This document shows positions 32,841 through 44,331 of a stretch of 64,000 nucleotides of DNA, piece after piece (position 1 is the stretch's first letter; every line of letters starts with the position of its first letter). This DNA is from Serripes groenlandicus (taxonomy: Eukaryota; Mollusca; Bivalvia; Cardiida; Cardiidae), in assembly GCA_031761405.1 (NCBI GenBank), contig JASEVX010000008.1:41395175-41459174 (forward strand), read 5' to 3'. The notes beneath the pieces are model-generated. The model did no database searches and had not been told where the DNA came from. It saw only the letters and a program-made list of their open reading frames with translations. The translations under genes and the position numbers were made by a program.

Positions 32841-34128
32841 TGTATCATCTATTGCATACGTTTCTACGGGAAAGGAGAGTTAATAAAGACTTGATAAAGC
32901 GGACCATTTATTTCAAAATACACATAATTGGTGCCTCTCCAAGTATGTACAATATAGCTAGGTTACATAAAGATTGGAATCAGACCTTGAAGTTTAAGGC
33001 ATATGTAGGCTTTAGGCTAATACACATCCCCACTGTATGGCACTTTTAAAACAGTAACTATGTATCGAACTAGATTATTCATACATATGCTGAATTAATT
33101 TTGAAAAAATCATTTTATTTGCACCAGTTCATTGGCCAAATAAGACGTTTGACAGCTACGCCGAAAACCAAGTGATTTCATAAGCTTTTAAAATGTAGTT
33201 AGATCAGCTATGCTTAAATGATGCACGGCGCAGGCAAACCTTTCACATTTCCAAATGTTTGTCGATTTCAAATCTCCTTTGTCCGTGTTGTTTGGTGGTA
33301 ACTTTGTATCCATGTATTTTTTCAGATGTTCTCATTTTGAGACATTTTTACGGAAAAGTATTAATTGAACTAACAGATTTTAACAAGGACCATTTCATTT
33401 TGTGTCTAAATTGCTTGACGATTTATTTGGATTTCATGCAATATATACAATAGTATTTGATATTTAAAAGTTCTACTTCAACCAGTCTATAACTCTTAAC
33501 TTCAATTTATAGAACAGCTCCGACTATCAAAACTGGCCCATTAGTTATACACCATGCCATGTACGCTGTAGATAAACACATTGCATCCGCTTGTTTTATA
33601 ACTTCGGACTCGTGACTGCATGAAAGACTTGACCAGGACATTTCCCCCACTAATGATGCCATTAATTGTGGGTCACTTCAATTAATCCCGGACATGAGTC
33701 GGCATAGTTGAACAATGAAGTCCCTTAATCAGTTAAGGTGGCCGTCTTCTCAAGTGCTACACATAGAACTATTTTACGTTGGTTTTAAGCAAGGAGCTCG
33801 TCAGGGTCAATTGCTATAGTAGGCGATTTTCGAAGACACTTTGATTAATGATATTGCAATCGCCACTGTGCCAAATCACACACATTAGATATACGAGTTT
33901 TAGGCAGCTCGAATGACTATTACTGCAATGACGGCCTTAAATAACTATATTGATAGACGAAGCTAGTGTTCCCATTAACGTAGAAATAGAAAAAACAAAT
34001 ACACCAGAGTGAGTGTTGCGCACTTGTTTTTTTCTAGACTTTTGCCACTGTTTAATTATACTTCATAAATACAGATACACAATTTCCTTGGAATTGCAAG
34101 CAAGGCAATATAATCTAGCTTTAGATGG
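32841..34128. other. Intergenic spacer
   Basis: No gene, RNA or repeat could be supported. Short open frames up to about 70 codons only. Confidence 0.4.
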
Positions 34129-35942
34129 GATCAATTCAAGTGTGTGAAGTTGGCAAAGCATTAGAAAATAGACATTAGACATTTAAAAAAGACATTTGAC
34201 ATTCGATAAGACATTCGCATATTTTGATTTATCGAATGTCTAATAAGACATTAGACATTCGATTAGGCATTCAATGAAAGATTCGCACATTTTTAATATC
34301 GAATGTCTAATTAGACATTAGACATTCGATTAGACATTCACAAATTACAAGATCTATAACCCAAATACGTCGTAGGTCATTGTACATTCAAAAAACGAAT
34401 GTCTAATTAGTCAGATAGACATAAGACATTCGATTAGACATTCGCAAATTAAGAGATTTAGGTATTTGTGTGAAGTTGGCTCTATGATCGGTCATCGGCC
34501 ATCGGAATTCAAACTGTTCCACTCCCGTGACATCGCGTTCCACTGCCGTGATAAAAGCCGGGCGTTCCATTCCCGTGACTAAATTCGTCGTAGGTCATTG
34601 TACATTAAAAAAACGAATATCTAATTGGTCAGTTCGAGTAGACATTCGAAAATTAAGAGATTTAGGTACCAAATTCGTCGTAGGTCATTGTACATGCAAA
34701 AAACGAATGTCTTATTGGTCAGTTAGACATTAGACATTCCATTAGACATTCGCAAATTACCAGACATTCGTTTAGACATTCTTCTTTTAATGTACATTGA
34801 CCTTCGACGAATTTGGAAACTTAGTTTGGTAATTTGCGAATGTTTCATGTCTAACTGACCAATTAGACTTTCGTTTTTTGAATGTACAATGACCTCCGAC
34901 AAATTTGGTACCTAAATCTCTTAATTTGCGAAGGTCTAATCGAATGTCTAATGTCTAACTGACCAATTAGACATTCGTTTTTTTTAATGTACAATGACCT
35001 ACGACGAATTTTGAAACTAAATCTCTTAATTTGCGAGTGTCTAATTTATTGTCTTATGTCTAACTGACTAATTAGACATTCGTTTTTTGAATGAACATTG
35101 ACCTCCAACGAATTTTGAACCTAAGTTTGGTAATTTGCGAATGTCTGATGTCTAACTGACCAATTAAACATTCGTTTTTTGAATGTACAATGACCTAAGA
35201 CGAATTTGGAACCTAGATCTCTCAATTTGCAAATGTCTAATCGAATGTCTAATGTCTAACTGACCAATTAGACATTCATTTTTTGAATGTACAATGACCA
35301 ACGATGAATTTGGAACCTAAGTTTGGTAATTTGCGAATGTCTAATCGAATGTCTAATGTCTAACTGACCAATTAGACATTCGTTTTTTGCATGCACAATG
35401 ACCTTCAAAGAATTTGGTACCTAAATCTCTTAATTTGCGAATGTCTTATCGAATATCTAATGTCTAACTGACCAATTAAACATTCGTTTTTTTAAAGTAC
35501 AATGACCTACAACGAATTTGGTCACGGGAATGGAACGCCGGGCTTTTGTCACGGGAGTGGAATGCGATGTCACGGGAGTGGAACAGTTTGAATTCCGATG
35601 GCCGATGACCGATCACATAGAGCCAACTTCACACACATACCTAAATCTCTTAATATGCGAATGTCTAATCGAATGTCTAATGCCTATCTGACTAATTAGA
35701 CATTCGGTTTTTGAATGTACAATTACCTACGACGAATTTGTGTTATAGATCGTGTAATTTGCGAAAGTCTAATCGAATGCCTAATGTCTCATTAGACATT
35801 CGATATTTAACATTTGCGAATCTTTCTTTGAATGTCTAATCTAATGTCTAATGTCTAATTAGACATTCTGGTGGTGGGTTTTTTAATGTCTAATGTCTAA
35901 CGTCTTATGCTCTGCCAACTTAACACACTTGATCAATTCACA
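34129..35942. mobile_element. 1.8-kb foldback element with repeat-built arms
   Basis: Outer ends GATCAATTCAAGTGTGTGAA and ACACACTTGATCAATTCAC-type are inverted, as are GTTGGCA and TGCCAAC. Each arm is made of ATTAGACATTCG units and AATTCGTCGTAGGTCATTGT units in opposite orientation. A unique-looking block (TGATCGGTCATCGGCC, GTTCCACTCCCGTGAC, about 34480-34590) has its inverse at 35512-35637. No transposase frame is present. Confidence 0.88.
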
Positions 35943-36037
35943 CTTTTAAAATGATGTGTCAGCCATGATTATATACTCCGTCTTGTATCCATAACATTGC
36001 ATATGTATCTAAATACAAACCAATCACTAAAACTAGA

Positions 36038-36252
36038 TTTACCCTTTCAGCGCCGAATTGTTTAAAGTAGACTCTTCCATGTTCAAACTCGGACGACTAT
36101 TATTTTCATGTTATAAGATTTTTGAAATATTTTTATAACTCACATCCAAACAATGCAGATTTCAGGTGAGACAGCTCGTTACGAGCTGACTCACCTGAAT
36201 CTGCATTATTTGCAAAATGCTCAATATTGCCTTTGGCGCTGAAAGAGTTAAT
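36038..36252. mobile_element. Hairpin MITE, best-preserved TAACTCTTTCAGCGCC copy
   Basis: The left CCCTTTCAGCGCCGAATTG pairs with the right TTGGCGCTGAAAGAGTTAA. The core CAGGTGAGACAGCTCGTTAC and its complement form a long stem. Confidence 0.87.
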
Positions 36253-36675
36253 GAGGAATTGTTTGATTGATTGTTGTGTGTTCTTCGCCGCTTTCTACAA
36301 TGAGGGACATTAATGATAATTATAATATCTCCCTTGTCAGATAAAGACCAAGGAAGACCAAATAGTTGGTAGGTCCTTTTCGTTGGAATCCTTTGTCTTT
36401 ATCGCTATTTCGCAATGCGATATTGCAATTACTCTGTACACATTAATCATAAATGTGTTAATTAAGGTGATGATTCAAAAGAGAAAATTTACATAGCAGT
36501 GTTTAAAGAAAACATATGTGGAATTACTAATCAATCTAATCACAGTTGGCCAAGAAAATGCAATTATAAGTGCACCATCCAGTGCAAAGAAACCAATGAT
36601 AAAAACAGAGGAAACCAAATGATATGACCTAGCTAGATGTAGAGAGTATTAAAGGGAGATAACTGACCGATGTCT
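36253..36675. other. Spacer
   Basis: A reversed SINE scrap (TTCGCCGCTTTCTACAATG) at about 36285. Otherwise nothing recognised. Confidence 0.4.
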
Positions 36676-36679
36676 CCAA

Positions 36680-36905
36680 TTGTTAAGTTATATCCCGGCA
36701 CAACCTGGATGAACTACCAGTACTACTGGTCGATTTATCCTGACATCAGCAAGTCAGTCGTATTGCTAACCCCGCAACCCTTGGCGCCAAGGAGAACAGC
36801 CATTACTACCATTTATAAAGTCTTTGGAACGACCTGGCCGGGGGTCGATCCCGTGACTTCCCGCACTCGAGGCAGACGCTCTACCACTACACCACCGAAG
36901 CGGTT
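36680..36905 (-). mobile_element. tRNA-headed SINE, reversed
   Basis: On the minus strand: head TTCGGTGGTGTAGTGGTAG, B box GGGATCGACCCC, body GGTAGTAATGGCTGTTCTCC and GACCAGTAGTACTGGTAGTT. The GCGGCG tail is missing at the 5' side of this copy. Confidence 0.82.
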
Positions 36906-36964
36906 CAGTCACAATAATCGAAATACATGTATACAGTTATGCAATATTGTTCAAAATCGTATTT

Positions 36965-37165
36965 TACCCTTTTCCGATATACACTAATTTTAAAACGAAT
37001 TTTAAAACAAATTGGTAATAACATGACAAATCTGCCTAAATGTGAGTTATTAATCAGAGTTTAACACATTGTGGCAAAATGAGAAATTGCTCATTATTTA
37101 GCAATTTCCCTGTTTGCCAGGTTTTTTTCAAAAGCCGATTACTGCAGTGGCGTCAGAAAGTTGGA
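36965..37165. mobile_element. Hairpin MITE, decayed
   Basis: Core GAGAAATTGCTCATTATTTA GCAATTTCCC with AAAAGCCGATTACTGCAG at the right. Confidence 0.65.
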
Positions 37166-37189
37166 TTTACGAGGAAAAAAAACGTTTGA

Positions 37190-37810
37190 GTTTGAAAAAG
37201 CGTAGTGGGATACAGAAACCTGGACGCTATTTAGGTTAATAAGTGGTCATTCGTATCTTAAACTATTTTGGAAAATTATTAAACCCGTAGTGGGATACAG
37301 ACACCGGGACGCTATTTAGGTGAGTAAGTGGTCACTGATATCTTAAATTAGTAAGGGCAATTATAACACCCGTAGAGGGATACAGAAACCGGGACGCTAT
37401 TTAGGTTAATAAGTGGTCATTCGTACCTTAAATTAATAAGGGAGGATATTGAACACGTAGTGGGATACAGAAACCTGGACGCTATTAAAGTTAATAAGTA
37501 GGGATGGGACCGAGTACGCGAGTACCCGAAGTTATTAAACCCGTTATGGGATACAGAAACCGGGACGCTATTTAGGTTAATAAGTGGTCATTCGTACCTT
37601 AAATTAATAAGGGAGGATATTGAACCCGTAGTGGGATACAGAAACCGGAACGATATTTAGGTTAATAAGTGGTCATTCGTATCTTGAATTATTATGGAAA
37701 GTTATTTAACCCGTTGTGGGATACAGACATCTGGACGCTATTTAGGTTAATAAGTGGTCATTCGTATCTTAAATTAATAAGGGAGTTAATTGAACCATTA
37801 AAGTTAATAA
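37190..37810. repeat. 85-bp minisatellite interrupted by a hAT end
   Basis: About seven units with GTGGGATACAGAAACCGGGA, CGCTATTTAGGTTAATAAG and TGGTCATTCGTATCTTAAA. A trailing unit is at 38399-38434, beyond the hAT element. A hAT terminus (37499-37533) sits between units. Confidence 0.88.
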
Positions 37811-38398
37811 TTTACAACCATGCCTCCTGCTAAATCCGCCGTCTGGAAACATTTCAAACGCACAGCAGACGACAAGTCAGTTAAATGCATGTAATGCACA
37901 TATTACGGACACCGCTTAATTCAAAAACCGAAAGAAAAAAAACCATTATGATTGTTGCTTTATGTTCCTTATTTTCATAGATGATAAATATATTCTTTTA
38001 TTAAATGTATTGTTTATCATTCTTGGTATTGTTTTCCATCCACCATATGACTTGATTTTTTCCCCGCGACTTTAAAGAGATATACAGTCTTCACCCAAAC
38101 GTTTGGATGTTTACGCCAATGCAAATTCTGGATGTATTTGTTGAACTATTTTGTTTTCAAAAATAAAACAACTATTTCTTTTCAAATATCAAATATTAAA
38201 CGTAGAGGCGAAAACAAACGAATGTTTGTTCTTATAAAATCGATTCAAATTTAGTGCACGAGGTCAATACTATTCATGAGAGACAAGACGTTTGGTGAAC
38301 GAATTTACACAATGTAATTTCTTGCAAGTACCCGAGTACTCGATCGGAAGAGTTCACGAGTACCCGAGTACTAATATCGATACTCGTTCCCATCCCTA
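37499..38398 (+). mobile_element. hAT-like element remnant with BED-finger coding fragment
   Basis: Left end TAGGGATGGGACCGAGTACG (37499) and right end CGATACTCGTTCCCATCCCTA-type (to 38398) are inverted. Both are flanked by the 8-bp direct repeat TTAATAAG (37491-37498 and 38399-38406), the hAT target length. A frame from ATG 37820 reads MPPAKSAVWKHFKRTADDK then SVKCM before a stop, resembling the start of a BED-type zinc finger of hAT transposases. The catalytic and dimer regions are gone. 85-bp minisatellite units occupy 37534-37810 inside. Confidence 0.8.
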
Positions 38399-38704
38399 TT
38401 AATAAGTGGTCATTCGTATCTTAGATTAATAAGGACTGGACGCAAATGCCTTGAGACTGGCTTTCGCAGAGCGCAGCTCATTTATACTAATAATTAAAAG
38501 CAAACAATAAATAGTTAGAACCTACCCTTTTAAGTCCACCCGACGTTGAACGCTTTGATATTATTCGTGACTTTAGTCGTTGCCAACTCGATGTATATCT
38601 CTTTTGTATCGTCAGTCAGTTTAAATCGTTCTATTGGTTAAAATAATTCAACTTAAAGGGACTGTCGCGGTTTATTTTGGCGTCACACTTTTCAAAGAAT
38701 TTAC

Positions 38705-38905
38705 GATATTTGCAGCAGACGACTTTGACAACATCTAGACCAACTATGGAAAACCTCACTAAAATGAAAGGTTGATTAATGAATTGAATTGAAAACATTT
38801 TGGCAAAAGGAGGTTTTCGCTCATTATGATCAATTTCTGCTATTGCCATAACATTTTCAAATACGTCAGGAAAGCATCTACATGTGTCAAAGGATTTAAT
38901 TGTTA
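38705..38905. mobile_element. Hairpin MITE
   Basis: GCAGCAGACGACTTTGACAAC, core GCTCATTATGATCAATTTC, right end AAATACGTCAGGAAAGCATC. Copy at 61665-61840. Confidence 0.7.
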
Positions 38906-38984
38906 TGTAAAGGCAAATATAATATTAAAAAGAAATGTTGTTTTTTTGTATAGATAACTGGAATTGTAGAGCTGAAACATGCAC

Positions 38985-39560
38985 GCTCCCCAATTGTACT
39001 GAGTTTGTCTACTAAGTAACAGGTACAGGAGGTCGTGGGTTCGATCCACAGCTGGTTCATACCAGAGACGTTAAACATTGTAGAAATGGCTGACCTCCTT
39101 ACCGCTCAGGGTTGTCAGGGCTAGTATTACGATTGACTGGCTGACCTCCTTACCGCTCAGGGTTGTCAGGGCTAGTATTACGATTGACTGGATTCCCTCC
39201 TTACCGATCAGGGTTGTCAGGGCTAGTATTACGATTGACTGGCTTCCCTCCTTACCGATCAGGGTTGTCGGGGCTAGTATTACGATTGACTGGATTCCCT
39301 CCTTACCGATCAGGGTTGTCAGGGCTAGTATTACGATTGACTGGCTTCCCTCCTTACCGATCAGGGTTGTCAGGGCTAGTATTACAATTGACTGGCTGCC
39401 CTCCTTACCGCTCAGGGTTGTCGGGGCTAGTATTACGATTGACTGGCTGGTGTCAGGTTAATAGATCAGTTGTTATGGTAACTTACCTAGGAAATGCCCT
39501 GATATAACAGAAACATTGTTGATAGCGGCGTAAAATACCAACCAATCAATCAATCAACAA
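38985..39560 (+). mobile_element. SINE with 7-copy 51-bp expansion in its body
   Basis: Head with B box GGGTTCGATCC. Then seven tandem 51-bp units (39085-39450) containing CTCCTTACCGATCAGGGTTG and TCAGGGCTAGTATTACGATT. Then GGCTGGTGTCAGGTTAATAG and the tail GATAGCGGCGTAAAATACC with (AATC)n. The matching SINE at 61975-62205 has one unit. Confidence 0.9.
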
Positions 39561-40700
39561 TAGAGCTTCACAATATGCTATTGCACCTATACGTTACATT
39601 GTTATATGCTATTGCACCTGTACGTTACAATATGATGGACGAGTTTTTATCGCAGAGAAAAAAAACAATTGTTAATTTCTTAATGTTTTAATTAATTCGT
39701 TTTACGTTTTTGGACATGGTTTCTTTTTGTCCAATATTAAGTTTCTATTCGTCGTACATTCGTATTTTCCACTTCCCTAGCAACACGCCAAAATGATAAT
39801 AATTGTGAGATTAATCGTAGATGTGGATTTTACAAACCAATTGTTATTTTGTTTAAATGTTTGAATTGTTTATAAAACATAATTACGTCAAATTTCATAC
39901 AGACTTGTCAAAATATATACTTAAAATGTTATTATTTTTGTCGGAGTTCTGACAAAATGACTCATCCGACACACACTTTTAACTTACAGCTGCAATCAAC
40001 AATATTACTGAACTCTTTATTATAGATGTGTCATTGTGGTGTTTTTTACGCCACTTTCTACAATTTGTTCAGTTATATTACGGCGTTACCTTGGTAAATT
40101 ACCAGTACCACTGGTCCTTTTATACTGACACTAGCGAGTATGTTGTAATGCTATCCCTATATTCCCAAACGCCAAGGAGGGAAAGACATTGCTACCATTT
40201 TTAAAACATAATTTCATCCAAAATCTGGAGACAGTTCCTTTAAATCGCGATTCATTTACCTCTGTCACTCCCGCCACTAGGGCCTGTAAGACGGAGTGCT
40301 CCCCTTAAATTACGCCGTAGACTCGGGAAGAATTCTGTTAGGCTTTCATAGGGCTTTCATAGGTATCCGGTGTAATACTTTTGAAAGTTGGTAGGAAACA
40401 TTTGTTAAGAGAGGTGAAACATTTCAGGAGTATTTGCTCGTTTTAAACATTTGATTTCCCCTTTCTCAACACTGTTTTGAAGTGTTGTCTGCTACATGTA
40501 TGTACATGTGGGTGTCAAGTACCGTCTTCAAGGGAGAGAGATGGCCTGGTCGATAACATTGGCAATTGTAATATATAATAATAGCGCTATTAAAGTTAAA
40601 ACAATTAAATCTATTTGAATCTTGACATTTATAATTTTTGAGTAACGCCAGACGAAAAGGGCTTCTTCTTGTAACTTTGATTTAACATTATATACTTGAA
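39561..40700. other. Spacer of the third duplicate segment
   Basis: AT-rich. Includes a reversed SINE scrap at 40035-40190 (ACGCCACTTTCTACAATTTG, CCAGTACCACTGGTCC) and a 40440-40600 stretch homologous, inverted, to 12770-12910. An ORF at 40528-40764 (minus) extends in the block B copy (62877-63329) but matches no family I know. Confidence 0.5.
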
Positions 40701-41044
40701 AATGAGACTGAAACCAGCGAAGCTGCATTTCTAGTATTTGGTCGGAAGTTAGGTCTACGTTCATCTTAATTTGAATGTGAAACTTATGCTCGTCTGATTC
40801 TGTTAAAACTTATTGGTTTAACATCGCTTATGAAGCCAATACTTACACATGCGTGCATCGATCTCTCTATGACTGCTTTCTGGATACTTAACTAAAACAC
40901 GCACCGTTGAGGTCCTCTCTCGCGATAATTGAAACAGTGGCAGTGATATTACGAGACCAGTGCTCTACCTCTTAGCTACTGTTGCACTGGATCGTTACTT
41001 ATTCGAATAAGTAACACGACATAGTTTCGTCTGGGTTGGCTTAT

Positions 41045-41277
41045 GTTTACCCCTTTCCTACCTGCAAACGCAATTGCAGCAGACGTCTTTTGCAAAGATT
41101 GTGGCAACAGGAGGAAATGCTCATTAGGAGCAATTTCACCTTTTGCCATGCTGTTTCAACTCTTCAATAATAATACCTTCATTTATAGAGATTTTCCATA
41201 TTTTTGCAATTTTTTTTGGCAAGGATATAAACTTTTAGTTGTCTGCTGCAAATATGGAATAGGGGGAAAGGGTTAAA
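41045..41277. mobile_element. Hairpin MITE, near complete
   Basis: CCCCTTTCCTACCTGCAAACG and GCAGCAGACGTCTTTTGCAA at the left, core AATGCTCATTAGGAGCAATT, right end TTGTCTGCTGCAAATATGG to GGGAAAGGGTTAA. Copy at 63385-63570. Confidence 0.85.
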
Positions 41278-41444
41278 TTCATGCGAAATTGGACCTTATG
41301 ACATTTCAATTTCGGTTATGGGTTTAAAAAAGTATTGAATGGTGCTCTACGAGAGCGCAACCGTAACGTAATAATTACGCCCGTGGGAACTGACCTGCCT
41401 GATCATCAATTTTAAGAATCCTAACGGATACTGCCTTTCAGAAG

Positions 41445-42300
41445 TTACGTGAAACTTTAAATGACTTAATAACGAACAGTGCGATCTGGATCATAATGAG
41501 CGGCTGCTCTGGCTGATATTTGTCTTAGCTATACCTTTTTTCATATTTCCCTTTTCAACCCCCATTACGATCGGACTGTATGGTTTTTCAAGAGATATTT
41601 TCTCACTGAAAATCCTTTAGGAATTATAGTTATCCTACGATGTATTGTTAACAGACTGTGCAACAAAGTTAGAGGAACTATCTTGAGTGATGTTAATCGA
41701 ATTATTTAGGGAAGTACAAACTGATTTATGCAATTTTTTTTGTGAGTTTGAACTGATATCATTTTCATTCATTTGTACGTGGTGCCGCCATCTTTAAATC
41801 TACTTTCTCATTTCACAAAAAGTATTCAGATGTCAATTCTAAAATAAAATAAAGAAGTAAATGAGTTGCAAATAGATAAGAGTCAAACAGTCAACCGCCA
41901 TTTCTCGCGGAGATTAAAATCTTCGATAGAAGTGGTGTCACTGTTGATGACATTAGTTTCAGAAACTTTTCCTCAGAAATATTGAGGTAGCAAAAAACAC
42001 ATCTTTTTCATTTCGTTTGCACCTGCGAACTTACGGACAAGGAAGGGAACAATAATCAAACTAAAAAAGAATCAAACTGAAATCGTGAACCGAACTTTTG
42101 TAAAACATCGCTATTTAAAGTCAGCCATCTTAAGATGCAACAATTCTGCTACTGTTACATTCTTAAACTGGTCATAATACTAATTGGGGGAAAATAAGAA
42201 AATAACTATTTCAAATCCCTGTAAATCATTTTGCAACTGAATTCCTGAAACTTTTTCCATCCCATTGAGTATTAATAAGTTCTTGCACTTTATCTTTGCT
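41445..42300. other. Intergenic spacer
   Basis: No gene or repeat family recognised. Confidence 0.4.
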
Positions 42301-42304
42301 GATA

Positions 42305-42557
42305 TACCGCCTCGGCGGTGTAGTGGTAGAGCGTCCGCCTCGGGCGCGGGAGGTCGCGGGTTCGATCCTAGATCGAGACATAGCAAATATTTTAAAATGG
42401 TAATTAGGGCTGCCTAGCTCTCGGGTATGCCGGGTTAGTATTACGACTACCTGGATGGTATCAGGATCGATGGACTATTAGTACTGGTAACTTACCAAGG
42501 AAGCATTGTGGTTTAATTGAACATATGTTAAAAGCGGCGTAAAACACTAAACAATAT
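42305..42557 (+). mobile_element. Full-length tRNA-headed SINE
   Basis: Head GCCTCGGCGGTGTAGTGGTA with a good A box and B box GGGTTCGATCC. Body CCGGGTTAGTATTACGACTA, TAGTACTGGTAACTTACC, tail AAAGCGGCGTAAAACAC. The best intact example of the head that was amplified at 11682-12025. Confidence 0.9.
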
Positions 42558-42604
42558 AGTATTGAAATACCTAAATAGTGAGGCTTATTTTTGTCTTCTC
42601 ATCG

Positions 42605-42880
42605 CAAATTATTATCTCCAGTAGCTCAGTCGGGAGCCACGCGTGCTATCAATCAATGGTTCTGAGTTAGAACCCCAGCTCGGTCAACACTATTTCCGTC
42701 GTTTGACAAAAGTCAATGCGGCTAGCGGCATTCGTCTTCAAGAAATAGGTTTAAAGCTAAAAGTGGGAAAGAACAACCAGTTGCTTGGAAGACTTTTGTG
42801 AAGAGTACTGTTGTGAGTTAGCCAGGAAACACACTGGGTAGATGAACTGGGCACCGTGGTGATGTGATTATGCGGGACAT
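42605..42880 (+). mobile_element. tRNA-headed SINE, second family
   Basis: Head TAGCTCAGTCGGGAGCC with B box GAGTTAGAACCCC. Body GAAGAGTACTGTTGTGAGTT AGCCAGGAAACACACTGG resembles the 11336 SINE. The tail is lost. Confidence 0.75.
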
Positions 42881-42929
42881 GCTAAACTGTCCATTCAGGC
42901 GTTGAACCAGGCTTTTTTCAATATAAGTC

Positions 42930-43140
42930 TACGTGAGCAGCTATGCAATCCAACATCCGGACATTTGCAACAAGTGTACATTGTAGAGCAAGATCAACCT
43001 GTGCATCTGAGCAGTTTTATCTGACTCTTTGCACTGTTTGGTATTTAGTCATAAAAGGTTTCATGAAACGGTATTCATTTGGATCATTTAGCATGGATGT
43101 ACAAGCAGGTCTTTTCCGACACGTGTAATAATTACGCAAA
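42930..43140. repeat. Dispersed repeat scrap
   Basis: GTCATAAAAGGTTTCATGAA and ACAAGCAGGTCTTTTCCG, ACACGTGTAATAATTA, as at 15160-15270. Confidence 0.6.
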
Positions 43141-43217
43141 GTTTGATTCTCATGGACCATAAACAATACAAGCTTTAACTAAATATGTCATTCGATACTC
43201 CTCAGCTTAACTCGTAA

Positions 43218-43635
43218 TAATTAATTCTTTCGGTTCCGAATTTCTTAAAGTAGACACTTCAATGTTTAAAATAGGGTAACATCTTTTTTCATGAAATAAG
43301 ATTTTCTTGGAATAATTTGATGAATAAAAGCAAGCAATGCTGATTGCAGGTGAGACAGTTCAATATGAATCTGTTTTCAATAGTGGAATTGGCACTGGAA
43401 GATGTTACATTTTGCCAAGCCCTTTGTTTCGAAGAGCGAATACTCCGATCTCAGTGTAACGCCTCATGGCGGCATCTCCATAGAAACATTAAGAGCAATA
43501 CTTTAATTTGTTTCAAACTCAAAATGTTAATAAAAAATATAGACAAAATAATTGATATATTCAGAACATATTTGGGAAATATTGTGAAAAGGGGGGAAAT
43601 TGAGCAATTTCTCCTGTTCCTAAAATGCTTGACAT
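43218..43635. mobile_element. Decayed hairpin MITE and spacer before block B
   Basis: TTAATTCTTTCGGTTCCGAA, GTAGACACTTCAATG and GCAGGTGAGACAG identify a truncated TAACTCTTTC-family MITE (43218-43370). The rest has AT-rich sequence and a hairpin fragment. Confidence 0.55.
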
Positions 43636-44331
43636 AGTGGTCTCATCCAAAGTGTGTGACATTGTTTTTCTATCAAGAAAAATATCAACTTCTATAGTTT
43701 GAATTAGAAGTGTATCTTTGCTAACTCCACGAATATGTGGCTTTTTTGGCGATACAATTAGGATGACACAACACAATTTTGCTTGGTTGAATCAAAAGGT
43801 CCTTGGTCGTTGGATATACACCAACTATGCAGCAGACACCCATCTAAAACGTATACGGTAAAAATAAAACAGCTATACGCATACAAGCTCTATGATTGTA
43901 TGAGATCGAAAACATTGTGACAAAAGGGGAAAATGCTCTTTTGACGCAATGTTTTTGATAGTCAAATGCTACAGATGTGTCGAAATGCGTCTGCAAGTGG
44001 TAACGGGTATGTTTGTATACGTACTGTAACACAATGTGAATAAAAGAAAATACGATTAGAATTTACATGTCCGAAATAACACAGAACTGCTATCTTCTTT
44101 TAACTGCATTGTCCGAATTTGAGCCATGACGTAGTCACATGTATACGAAAACCAACTTTCGGAATTTTGCGAATTGTGAGTCTTATCAGTACTTCCACCG
44201 TTCGTAGTCAAGTCGTATTAGCATTCCGGAGGTTTCTGGAGAAAGACTGTAATGTGATAGGAATTAGGATTTCTTTCAAAGCTTCCGAAGGTCGGTTTTT
44301 GCATGGCCTGGCTCGTATCCCCGCTGAAGGC

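Larger units (their letters stand above)
38435..41444. repeat. Third duplicate segment (matches 61375-63798; its start also matches 19439-19736)
   Basis: Begins ACTGGACGCAAATGCC, as at 19439 and 61375, and stays collinear with block B to the sequence CTGCCTTTCAGAAG at 41444 and 63798. It includes a hairpin MITE, a SINE (expanded here), AT-rich spacer, a reversed SINE piece and another hairpin MITE. It abuts the end of an 85-bp minisatellite on its left. Confidence 0.85.

Noticed and set aside
39163..39507. A 17-residue protein repeat
   Set aside because: Produced by the 51-bp SINE-derived tandem unit; it collapses to one unit in the duplicate segment.
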